The position numbers and the translations under genes were made by a program. The notes under the pieces were generated by a model. The model made no database searches. It was given only the letters and a program-made list of their open reading frames with translations, and was not told the DNA's origin. A stretch of 64,000 nucleotides of DNA from Terriglobales bacterium (lineage in GTDB: Bacteria > Acidobacteriota > Terriglobia > Terriglobales > Acidobacteriaceae), in the NCBI GenBank assembly GCA_025980765.1, contig JAICXB010000015.1, positions 1 through 64,000 on the forward strand, given 5' to 3'. Below, piece by piece: positions 27,761-37,079 of the stretch. Each line of letters opens with the position of its first letter. Position 1 is the stretch's first letter.

Positions 27761-27950
27761 GCCGCTCGCCACGATTTTCACGTCACGGAAGAAAACGCCT
27801 TCTCGCGCCAGAGTACCTCGCCTTGCCTCTGACGTCCAAGCACATCACCCGGCTTGACAAAAAGGATCAACTTGCAACAGAGTGGATGCTGTTGGCAACT
27901 AAGTAACCGAAGTAGAAGCACCAACCTTTTTGCGGGCCCCGGGGTTTTCC

Positions 27951-30900
27951 ATGAGGTGTTCTTGGCTGGCGGTACTCTGTTGTTTGCTTACTTTCTGCAG
28001 TTTTGGATTCGCGCAATGCACTCCCGCATCCGGCCAGTCGCTGGCCATTTGTAGCCCGGCTTCCGCAGCCACTGTAAGCTCTCCCGTACAATTTGTGGAA
28101 GGCGCAAGCTCGTCGATTGCAGTCTCGGCGCAGTGGGTGTACCTGGACAACGTGGTCGTTTTAAAGACCTCTTCGCCGCAGATCAACACACCCGTGAATG
28201 TGTCAGCGGGACAGCACAATTTGCGCGTCCAGACCTGGAGCACGAGCGGCACTCTCTATCAGGCAGGAGTGAACTTCACCGTGGGCAGCGGAGGCGGCGG
28301 CGCGTGCACGAATTCGGTTGTGAACAGCGTCAAGATTTGCAGCCCTCTGAATGGCGCATCGGTGACCTCGCCGGTGCAATTTGTGTCTCAAGCCAACACT
28401 GCGAACACGGTTGGATCTACTTGGGTCTACGTGGATAACACAGTGGTCTACAAAAGTCCGAAAGTTGCCAGCGTAAGCACGTCGCTGAACATTGCTCCAG
28501 GTGCGCACAATGTGCGCGTCCAGACCTGGGACGCGAATGGGAATGTCTTCCAGGCAGGGGTAAACGTTACGGTCACGTCTGGCAACGGAGTTTCCATCTC
28601 GATCACTCCCACATCTGCTTCTGTAGCCGCTGGCGGCACACAGCAATTCGGCGATACCGTTTCCGGCACTTCGAACACGAGCGTCACCTGGTCGGTAGAT
28701 GGAGTGAATGGGGGCAATTCGAGCACCGGAACGATCTCAGCAACTGGACTGTATACAGCCCCCGGTGCGGCAGGTTCGCATACCGTCAGTGTGACTAGCG
28801 TCGCCGACAGCACAAAAACAGCCAGTGCTGCTGTGACTGTGAGCAGCAGCTCTGGCGTGAGCATCACAATTAATCCAACTAGCGCGACTGTAGTGACTGG
28901 GGGTACGCAGCAATTCGGCGATACCGTTTCCGGCAGTTCAAATACGAGCGTCACTTGGTCGGTGGACGGCGTGACTGGAGGAAATTCCAGTACTGGAATA
29001 ATCTCCACAACAGGGCTGTACACGGCTCCGACTTCCAACGGTTCTCATACAGTGACTGTGACCAGCGCGGCCGATACAACCAAAAACGCCAGCGCGACTG
29101 TCACGGTTCAGTCCACCAGTTCCTGCACCAATCCTACCGTCAACAGCGTGCGCATCTGCTCGCCGGTCAATGGCGCCAGCGTGACCTCGCCAGTGCAATT
29201 CGTCTCCCAGGCCAACACTTCGAATGCGGTTGGATCGACGTGGGTGTACGTGGACAACACGGTTGTGTACAAGAGCCCCAGAGTTGCCAGTGTGAGCACG
29301 TCGTTGAGCATTGCTCCCGGCACTCACAATGTGCGCGTGCAGACGTGGGATTCCAAAGGCAATGTCTTCAAAGCGGGAGTCAACATCACGGTCACCAGCG
29401 GAAGCGCAGTTTCTGTGACCATCAGTCCAACATCGGCATCAGTTGCAACCGGCGGAACGGTGGACTTCAACGCGACCGTTTCCGGCAGCCAGAACACCGG
29501 TCTGAACTGGCTGGTCGACAACGTGGCCGGCGGAAACAGCACCACCGGCACCATCGACTCATCGGGTGTTTACACTGCGCCCAGCGCTACGGGAACGCAT
29601 ACCGTCACCGCTCAAAGTGTCGCCGATACAAGCAAGAGTGCGAGTGCCTCTGTGACGGTCACGGCCAGCGCCGGTCTCACGGTGCACCCCATCAATGCGG
29701 TGATCACGGTGAACCAGCAGCAACAGTTCACGGCCAGCGCCCTGTCCGATTGGTCGGTGGATGGAATCGCGGGAGGAAACGCCACGGTTGGTAGCATCGA
29801 TGGCACCGGGCTCTACGATCCGCCTTCAACCACCGGATCTCACACCATCACCGCGACTCTGAGGTCTGATCCCACGAAGAGCGCCAGCGCCACGGTATAT
29901 GTCGAAAACCATGCCGGCATCTTCACCAGTCGCTATGACAACCGGCGCACTGGCGAAAACACACAGGAACTTGCACTCACCACAGCCAACGTCAACAAGA
30001 ACACCTTCGGCAAGCTGTTCTCGCGCAGCACCGACGGATATACCTTCACCCAGCCGCTGTATGTCCCCAATGTGACCGTTCCCGGAAAGGGAACGTTCAA
30101 CGTCGTGTATCTCGCCACCGAGCATGACAGCGTCTATGCCTTCGACGCCGATGGGACTGTTACCTCGCCGCTATGGCATGTGAGCTTCATCGATCCGGCA
30201 AACGGGATCACTACGCTTTCCTCCACGCTGGTGGGAAGCACTGATCCCGGGCCGGAAACCGGCATTACCTCCACTCCAGTGATCGATGCATCGACGGGAA
30301 CGCTCTACGTGGTCTCACAACGCGTGAACCATTCCGTGGTGGAGACACACCTGCATGCGCTTGATATCAAAACGGGTGCCGAAAAATTTGGCGGACCGGT
30401 GAAGATTCAGGCCACTATCAAGGGCACTGGCGACGGAAATGTGAACGGCCAGATTTCGTTTAATGGAGCAAAAGAGCATCAACGCCCCGGTCTGTTGTTG
30501 GACAGCGGCACCGTTTACATCGCGTTCGCATCGCTCAACGACAACAACCCATATCACGGTTGGGTGTTTGCCTATGATGCCGGAACACTGTCTCAATTGG
30601 CAGTGTTCAACGCCAGTCCCAATGGCGGCCGCGCCGGCATCTGGCAGGCTGGATCCGGTCTCGCTTCAGATGGTTCGGCGATTTATCTTGCCACCGGCAA
30701 TGGGACCTTCGAATCCAGCGGTCCGGATTATGGCAACAGCTATGTGAAGCTTTCCAGCGGATTATCCGTGCTGGATTTCTTCACTCCATTCAACCAAAGT
30801 ACATTGTCCTCTCAGGATTTGGATCTCGGCAGTTCAGGACTGATTGTTGCACCCGACCAGAGCGGCGCTCATCCCCACATTCTCGTGGGTAGCGGGAAGA

Positions 30901-31412
30901 GTGGGGATATCTATGTGGTTGATCGCGATTCCATGGGCCACATGATCTCCGGCAGCAACAGCCAGATCGTTCAATATCTGCCGCGGGCATTGGGCGTTAA
31001 CCCGAGCGGCACGGATCAGTTCTTCGGCAATGGCGCGTACTGGAACGGGAACGTATATTTCGTCGGCTCCGTCGACAAATTGAAGCAGTTCACGCTGAGT
31101 GGTGGACTGTTGTCCACCAGCCCCATTCACCAGTCTCCGACAGTGCTCTCGTCCGGACGCTCGGCCGAGCCTTCGATCTCCTCAAACGGCACCAGCAACG
31201 GCATCGTCTGGGTGATCCAGAGCAATGCTGGCAATGCGGTGCTGCACGCGTACAAGGCGACCGACGTATCGCAGGAGCTGTACAACTCCACGCAAGCCGG
31301 AAGCCGCGACACCGCAGCCACCGTGATGAAGTTCAGTACTCCCACGGTGGTGAACGGCAAGGTCTTCATAGGGACCAAGAACGAACTGGATGTTTATGGC
31401 CTGCTGCCGTGA
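27951..31412 (+). CDS. Large secreted protein: Ig-like repeat array plus PQQ-like beta-propeller
   Basis: About 1153 residues from ATG 27951, giving a clean signal peptide (WLAVLCCLLTFCSFGFAQ). Residues about 20-660 alternate two repeat types. One contains NSVKICSPLNGASVTSPVQF and STWVYVDNTVVYKSP (three copies). The other contains SITPTSASVAAGGTQQFGD and TWSVDGVNGGNSSTGTIS (four copies plus a shorter one). From about 660 the chain reads TSRYDNRRTGENTQELAL and then propeller-like blades with VYLATEHDSVYAFDADG, GITSTPVIDASTGTLYVV and SGDIYVVDRDSMG. Probably extracellular or surface-exposed; no catalytic residues identified. Repeat copies are also close at DNA level (CAGCAATTCGGCGATACCG at 28640 and 28908). 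Confidence 0.82.
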   Translation: MRCSWLAVLCCLLTFCSFGFAQCTPASGQSLAICSPASAATVSSPVQFVEGASSSIAVSAQWVYLDNVVVLKTSSPQINTPVNVSAGQHNLRVQTWSTSGTLYQAGVNFTVGSGGGGACTNSVVNSVKICSPLNGASVTSPVQFVSQANTANTVGSTWVYVDNTVVYKSPKVASVSTSLNIAPGAHNVRVQTWDANGNVFQAGVNVTVTSGNGVSISITPTSASVAAGGTQQFGDTVSGTSNTSVTWSVDGVNGGNSSTGTISATGLYTAPGAAGSHTVSVTSVADSTKTASAAVTVSSSSGVSITINPTSATVVTGGTQQFGDTVSGSSNTSVTWSVDGVTGGNSSTGIISTTGLYTAPTSNGSHTVTVTSAADTTKNASATVTVQSTSSCTNPTVNSVRICSPVNGASVTSPVQFVSQANTSNAVGSTWVYVDNTVVYKSPRVASVSTSLSIAPGTHNVRVQTWDSKGNVFKAGVNITVTSGSAVSVTISPTSASVATGGTVDFNATVSGSQNTGLNWLVDNVAGGNSTTGTIDSSGVYTAPSATGTHTVTAQSVADTSKSASASVTVTASAGLTVHPINAVITVNQQQQFTASALSDWSVDGIAGGNATVGSIDGTGLYDPPSTTGSHTITATLRSDPTKSASATVYVENHAGIFTSRYDNRRTGENTQELALTTANVNKNTFGKLFSRSTDGYTFTQPLYVPNVTVPGKGTFNVVYLATEHDSVYAFDADGTVTSPLWHVSFIDPANGITTLSSTLVGSTDPGPETGITSTPVIDASTGTLYVVSQRVNHSVVETHLHALDIKTGAEKFGGPVKIQATIKGTGDGNVNGQISFNGAKEHQRPGLLLDSGTVYIAFASLNDNNPYHGWVFAYDAGTLSQLAVFNASPNGGRAGIWQAGSGLASDGSAIYLATGNGTFESSGPDYGNSYVKLSSGLSVLDFFTPFNQSTLSSQDLDLGSSGLIVAPDQSGAHPHILVGSGKSGDIYVVDRDSMGHMISGSNSQIVQYLPRALGVNPSGTDQFFGNGAYWNGNVYFVGSVDKLKQFTLSGGLLSTSPIHQSPTVLSSGRSAEPSISSNGTSNGIVWVIQSNAGNAVLHAYKATDVSQELYNSTQAGSRDTAATVMKFSTPTVVNGKVFIGTKNELDVYGLLP

Positions 31413-31416
31413 AGGA

Positions 31417-31547
31417 GCAAGCGATAAGCAATAGGTGATAAGCAACATCAGCGATCAGCAATAAGCGATAAGCAAAACCGGTCGAAGATGCTCGGTGCTA
31501 GTTTTCGCTTATTGCTTATCGCCTATTGCCTATTGCTTATTGCTTGC
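31417..31547. repeat. Intergenic inverted repeat, family G
   Basis: Left arm 31417-31478 is built from GCGATAAGCAATA words; right arm 31501-31547 mirrors it (TTATTGCTTATCGCCTATTG). It starts five bases after the stop of the large secreted protein. The remaining 230 bases to the STAS gene show nothing clear. Confidence 0.85.
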
Positions 31548-31778
31548 TTTCCCGCTTCTTCTTGCACGAAAGCTGCCCGCCCATTACAGTGGTTGCATGA
31601 CGCCCACTGATCATGTTCGCTGCTCCCTTATCGCATCACTGGTGCCTTCCGTCCCCTATTCACCTTGGTAATCCCGTAAGGGAAATTTCGTCTTACATTT
31701 TGGAACCATTGCTCCGCCGCATCGTCTAACCAGTAGCCGAATTCACAGATTCGATGATCAACAGCTTTCGGAGAATGC

Positions 31779-32129
31779 ATGAAATTGAAAGTGGAAGTTC
31801 GTACCGATGAAGGCTTTGCTCTTATTCGCTGCACAGGGCAATTGATCTTTGGGGAGGAATCTGACGTTCTTTGTGGTTCTCTCGAAAAGGCTTTTTCCCG
31901 TTTCAGGAAGTGCGTTCTGAACCTCGGAGGAGTGGAGCAGATTGACGCAGGCGGCCTCGGCATTTTGGCGGGGTGGTGCAGGAATGCGCAGGCGCTGAAC
32001 TCGCAGCTCCTGCTGGCCAACGTCCCCGCGGAGATCGCGGAGATGTTGCGGCTGACGCGCTTGTCCGACGTTCTGGAGATGCATGAATCCGAAGAGGCCG
32101 CCATTCACGCGTGCTGCCAGGCGGCGTGA
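31779..32129 (+). CDS. STAS domain protein (anti-sigma factor antagonist-like)
   Basis: 116 residues, a single STAS domain. The strand VRTDEGFALIRCTGQL, the CVLNLGGVEQIDAGGLGIL segment and LLLANVPAEIAEMLRLTRLSDVLEM fit SpoIIAA-like proteins. At the position of the phosphorylated Ser (usually D-S-S/A-G-L) the motif is DAGGL, so the acceptor Ser is replaced by Ala and classic kinase control seems unlikely. No anti-sigma kinase is encoded nearby. It may act as a constitutive binding partner or have a different control. Confidence 0.85.
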   Translation: MKLKVEVRTDEGFALIRCTGQLIFGEESDVLCGSLEKAFSRFRKCVLNLGGVEQIDAGGLGILAGWCRNAQALNSQLLLANVPAEIAEMLRLTRLSDVLEMHESEEAAIHACCQAA

Positions 32130-32131
32130 AT

Positions 32132-32169
32132 CCTAGTGGACGATGTGGACTTCGTGGACTGAGTGGACA
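32132..32169. repeat. Intergenic repeat, family F, single arm (copy F3)
   Basis: Tandem GTGGACT(G)AGTGGAC-type words (CCTAGTGGACGATGTGGAC, then TTCGTGGACTGAGTGGACA) with no mirrored arm. It fills the space between the STAS stop and the groESL terminator, a convergent gap. A solitary arm suggests partial deletion. Confidence 0.7.
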
Positions 32170-32171
32170 AT

Positions 32172-32198
32172 AAAAAGGCCCCGCTTTCGCGGGGCCTC
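32172..32198 (-). terminator. Intrinsic terminator of groESL
   Basis: On the minus strand the hairpin AGGCCCCGC-GAAA-GCGGGGCCT (32197-32176, nine perfect pairs) is followed by TTTTTA (32176-32171). It lies about 30 bases beyond the groEL stop. A classical Rho-independent terminator. The space between it and the stop holds a TAGC-rich palindrome related to family B words. Confidence 0.92.
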
Positions 32199-32225
32199 AG
32201 CTAGCGGCTAGCCGCCAGCAGCTTC

Positions 32226-34026
<1,801 letters not shown>

Positions 34027-34028
<2 letters not shown>

Positions 34029-34350
34029 AACTTGCCTTCTTCACCGACTTCGCCACGCCAGTGAGAACGCCGTAGATTTCCTCTTCCTTGATGATGAGGA
34101 ACTCTTCGCCGTCTATCTTCACTTCGCTGCCGGCATATTTGCCGAACAGAACGCGATCGCCTTCCTTGACATCCAGCGGAAATACTTCGCCTTTGTTGTT
34201 GCTCTTGCCTTTGCCAACGGCGATCACTTCACCTTCCTGCGGCTTTTCTTTCGCAGTGTCGGGAATAATGATGCCGCCACGAATGGACTCGCCTTCTTCA
34301 ATGCGCCGAACCAGAATGCGGTCATGTAACGGGGTCAGCTTTGCTGCCAT
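34027..34350 (-). CDS. groES: Co-chaperonin GroES
   Basis: 107 residues, slightly longer than usual (95-100). [56 protein letters not shown] and LIIKEEEI are standard GroES motifs, including the mobile loop. The extra C-terminal residues read [13 protein letters not shown]. It caps GroEL. First gene of groESL, with a vegetative promoter and a CIRCE operator upstream. Confidence 0.98.
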
Positions 34351-34438
34351 GAATTGACTCCTTTTGTTGTAAGTTGTTGAAATCTATGAGACCCAAATCG
34401 ACCGCCCAGAATGGACGATCCCGGCTGGAAGCAGCTTG

Positions 34439-34465
34439 TTAGCACTTCAGCCTTACGAGTGCTAA
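34439..34465 (-). promoter_or_regulatory. CIRCE operator (HrcA site) for groESL
   Basis: TTAGCACTT-N9-GAGTGCTAA, matching the CIRCE consensus with one change in one arm. It overlaps the end of the -10 box and is about 90 bases before groES. In HrcA-regulated bacteria this box represses groESL until heat shock. Confidence 0.93.
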
Positions 34466-34494
34466 TTGTAAAGAGAACTTGTGGGCGTTGTCAA
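34465..34494 (-). promoter_or_regulatory. groESL vegetative promoter
   Basis: Read on the minus strand: TTGACA (34494-34489), 18-nt spacer, TACAAT (34470-34465). A good sigma70/sigmaA promoter directly abutting CIRCE, which explains repression by HrcA. Confidence 0.88.
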
Positions 34495-34511
34495 GTCTCT
34501 GGAGGCAAAAG

Positions 34512-34579
34512 TTGAGTGAAAGTCACTCAATGCAGGAAATCGGGTCATGGGGTGATCGGGTCATCGGGTGAAGTGAAGA
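34512..34579. repeat. Hairpin and single family E arm upstream of the groESL promoter
   Basis: TTGAGTG-AAAGT-CACTCAA (34512-34530) is a perfect 7-bp hairpin 18 bases upstream of the -35 box. It is followed by family E words (ATCGGGTCATGGGGTGATC, then GGGTCATCGGGTGAAGTGA; 34539-34579) without a mirrored arm. Possibly a remnant of a full element as seen at 59126-59198. Confidence 0.6.
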
Positions 34580-34635
34580 CTTGAATTTCTGGGAATCGTC
34601 GCTGTGCCGTGGCGGGTCGGCTGGATGATGGTGGC

Positions 34636-34876
34636 GCTCAATCCAACTTCAACAGCCGCTCAGATCGAATGTGCGACAGGCGCACAAGGTTGTCCCGAAA
34701 TCGTCGGACTTCGGTTTTCACAGCAGCCAGCAGCTTCTACCAATGCCGACATAGTGGTCTTCCCTCACTCAAAGTCCATCAGCCGCTTAAATCGCATGTG
34801 CTCGACGCGCACAGGGTCAGCCTGAATCGACCGGACGTTCTGTTTTGGCCGACAGCCAGCAACCAGCAGCTAGCAG
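34636..34876. repeat. Two diverged tandem copies of an approximately 100-bp sequence with a conserved hairpin
   Basis: Copy 1 (34636-34736) and copy 2 (34764-34876) align along their length: CAGCCGCTYARATCG, ATGTGC, CGCACA, a TCGNCCGGAC/TCGTCGGAC block, GTTTT, then CAGCCAGCAGC-type words. Each has a small hairpin at the same place: TGTGCG-ACAGG-CGCACA (34670-34686) and TGTGC-N7-GCACA (34797-34813). On the minus strand each copy could encode a short similar C-terminal peptide, so they might be gene-tail remnants. Copy 2 borders the symporter stop. Identity unknown. Confidence 0.55.
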
Positions 34877-34882
34877 CTTCCT

Positions 34883-36718
34883 TCAGTGCGACATGAATGC
34901 CGGTGCTTCTGCGGCGCTGCTTGCCGGTTCCGGCTCGGCTACGAACGACTTCAGCTGGCGGAGCATGATGAACAGGCACACGATGCCAATCACCAGAAGG
35001 ACAGTTCCGCGCACCGGCCGGCCGAGAATCGCGTAACCTGACCCAAATAAGAAGGAATAGACCATGGTGCAGCCGAGTATCCACAGGCCGAGATTGCGGC
35101 CAAGGTCGCGCGTGGGTCGAACATCGCCTGCGATGGATGCAATGTGCTTCCATCCACGCACGTCGGGACGGACATGGCGATAGAAGCGAACGAGAACTTC
35201 CTGGGTTTCAGGCCGGGTGGCATAGGTGGCGATGATCCACGCCAGGGTGGTGATGGCGGTAGTTGTGCCCGCGGTCTTGGCAAAAAGCACAGCATCGTTG
35301 CCCTGGAAGGGCTGAGTGAAGCGAATTCCCAGAGCGACTACCAAGGCAACGGCCATCGCCGAAATCTCGCTCCAGGCATTGATGCGCCACCAGTACCAGC
35401 GCAACAAATAGACGGCGCCAGTGCCGGCGCTCAGCTCCAGCACCCACTGCCATCCGGCTTCGATGGACGTGAGCTGGGCGGCGACAATGGCGGCGCAAAC
35501 CACCAGGATCACAGTCACAATCCGTGACACGCGTACATAGTGCTGTTGCGAGCCGTCCTGCTTAAAGAAACGTTTGTAGAAATCGGCAACCAGGTATGAC
35601 GCGCCCCAATTGAGCTGCGTCGCGATGGTGGACATGAATGCAGCCAGGAAGCCGGCGACAGCCAGGCCGCGCAGCGAGGCCGGCAGGTGCTGGACCAGCA
35701 CCAGCATGTAGCCCTCCTCGGGATGGCCCAAATGCGGATACATCACGATGGCGCAAAGCGCGGTGAGAATCCAGGGCCAGGGACGGATCGCGTAATGCGC
35801 GATGTTGAACCACAGAACAGCGAGAAGTCCCTGGCGTTCGTCTTTGGCGCTGAAGATGCGCTGCGCGATGTATCCGCCGCCGCCGGGTTCGGCTCCGGGA
35901 TACCAGAACGCCCACCATTGCAGCCCGAGAAAGACCAGCAGCGTGATCACCGGAAGCGTCCACCACGCTTGTGAAGTAAGGCCTTGAGAGAAGTCGGGGA
36001 AAAATTTCAGAATATCGCCATGCGCCAGCTTTGGATCGGGAGGCAGAGCCAGGCCAAGTTTCGCAATCAGCGCGTGCATTCCTCCGACGGCGCTGATGCC
36101 GTAGTAGGCCACCGCGGTCACTACGCCCATCTTTAAGATGAATTGAAACAAGTCAGTCCAGAGCACTCCCCACAATCCGCCAATTGCGACATAAAGTCCG
36201 GTGAAGGGAATCACGACAAAGATGCAAATCGCCAGCGCCGCGCGTTCGTTCACTCCCATCACCACGGCCACAATGCTGACCATCGCCTTGGTGACCCACC
36301 CGAGAATCAGGCAGTTCATGAGCAGGCCGATGTAGACGGCGCGAAAGCCCCGGAGAAATGCAGCCGGTTTGCCGGAGTAACGCATCTCGGCAAATTGCAC
36401 ATCGGTCAGAAGTCCAGAGCGCCGCCACAATCGGGCAAAGAGAAAAACCGTCATCATGCCTGACAGCAGGAACGACCACCACAGCCAGTTTCCGGCGATG
36501 CCCTGCTTGTACACGATGCCGGTTACGAGCAGGGGAGTGTCGGCGGAAAACGTGGTTGCCACCATGGAGGTTCCGGCCAGCCACCAGGAGACCGTGCGTC
36601 CCGAGACGAAGTACTCCTCCATACTGCTTCCGGAGCGTCGCCGGAAATAGAGGCCCATGAAGATGGTGATGGCGAAATATCCAAGGATGGCCGACCAATC
36701 GAGCCAGGTAAGGCGCAT
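34883..36718 (-). CDS. Sodium:solute symporter family protein
   Basis: 611 residues from ATG 36718; an upstream in-frame start at 36835 would translate a family D repeat and was rejected. About 13 hydrophobic segments. The SSS signature region is recognisable: SSMEEYFVSGRTVSWWLAG, TTFSADTPLLVTGIVYKQG and MSTIATQLNWGASYLVADFY. It couples Na+ to uptake of a small solute. The substrate is unclear; the C-terminal extension (about 480-611) adds further helices. It diverges from the barrel/cytochrome genes across a family D repeat. Confidence 0.9.
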   Translation of the reverse strand: MRLTWLDWSAILGYFAITIFMGLYFRRRSGSSMEEYFVSGRTVSWWLAGTSMVATTFSADTPLLVTGIVYKQGIAGNWLWWSFLLSGMMTVFLFARLWRRSGLLTDVQFAEMRYSGKPAAFLRGFRAVYIGLLMNCLILGWVTKAMVSIVAVVMGVNERAALAICIFVVIPFTGLYVAIGGLWGVLWTDLFQFILKMGVVTAVAYYGISAVGGMHALIAKLGLALPPDPKLAHGDILKFFPDFSQGLTSQAWWTLPVITLLVFLGLQWWAFWYPGAEPGGGGYIAQRIFSAKDERQGLLAVLWFNIAHYAIRPWPWILTALCAIVMYPHLGHPEEGYMLVLVQHLPASLRGLAVAGFLAAFMSTIATQLNWGASYLVADFYKRFFKQDGSQQHYVRVSRIVTVILVVCAAIVAAQLTSIEAGWQWVLELSAGTGAVYLLRWYWWRINAWSEISAMAVALVVALGIRFTQPFQGNDAVLFAKTAGTTTAITTLAWIIATYATRPETQEVLVRFYRHVRPDVRGWKHIASIAGDVRPTRDLGRNLGLWILGCTMVYSFLFGSGYAILGRPVRGTVLLVIGIVCLFIMLRQLKSFVAEPEPASSAAEAPAFMSH

Positions 36719-36773
36719 GATTTTGAACTGTATTCGGGTTCCACAATGCGCGCAAATCTTTTTCACCAGACAG

Positions 36774-36868
36774 GAATCGGGTAATTGTGTAATCGGGTAA
36801 TTTGGTAATTGAAAACCAAGACCCAGGCACTTCAATTACTCAATTACGAAATTACTCAATTACAAAAT
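36774..36868. repeat. Intergenic inverted repeat, family D (copy D1)
   Basis: Left arm 36774-36813 (AATCGGGTAATTGTGTAATC words) and right arm 36831-36868 (CAATTACGAAATTACTCAAT) mirror each other with a 17-nt loop. Located in the divergent gap between the symporter (-) and the outer-membrane barrel gene (+). The remaining 210 bases to 37080 show no recognised element. Confidence 0.85.
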
Positions 36869-37079
36869 CCCTTCTCAGTGCCTCCGTTGTGAATAAATTT
36901 TTCTCTTGTGCAAATCTTTCCGTAATCCGAAAATGTCTTGCTTGCGTTCCTTATAAAGAACGTCTCCCCCCGGGTTCTGCTTGAAGCCGGTCACAGGTTT
37001 GTGATACCAAGTACGGACTCCATTTTTTAGCTCGGCTCACTCGCCCAATGGCGCCTCAACCGGAAAGGTTTGATCGGTT

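Noticed and set aside
34604-34825. Short open frame upstream of groESL
   Set aside because: It runs through the tandem repeat copies and has no family pattern.
36719-36835. 40-residue N-terminal extension of the symporter
   Set aside because: It would translate the family D repeat (36774-36813); the ATG at 36718 starts a normal first transmembrane segment.
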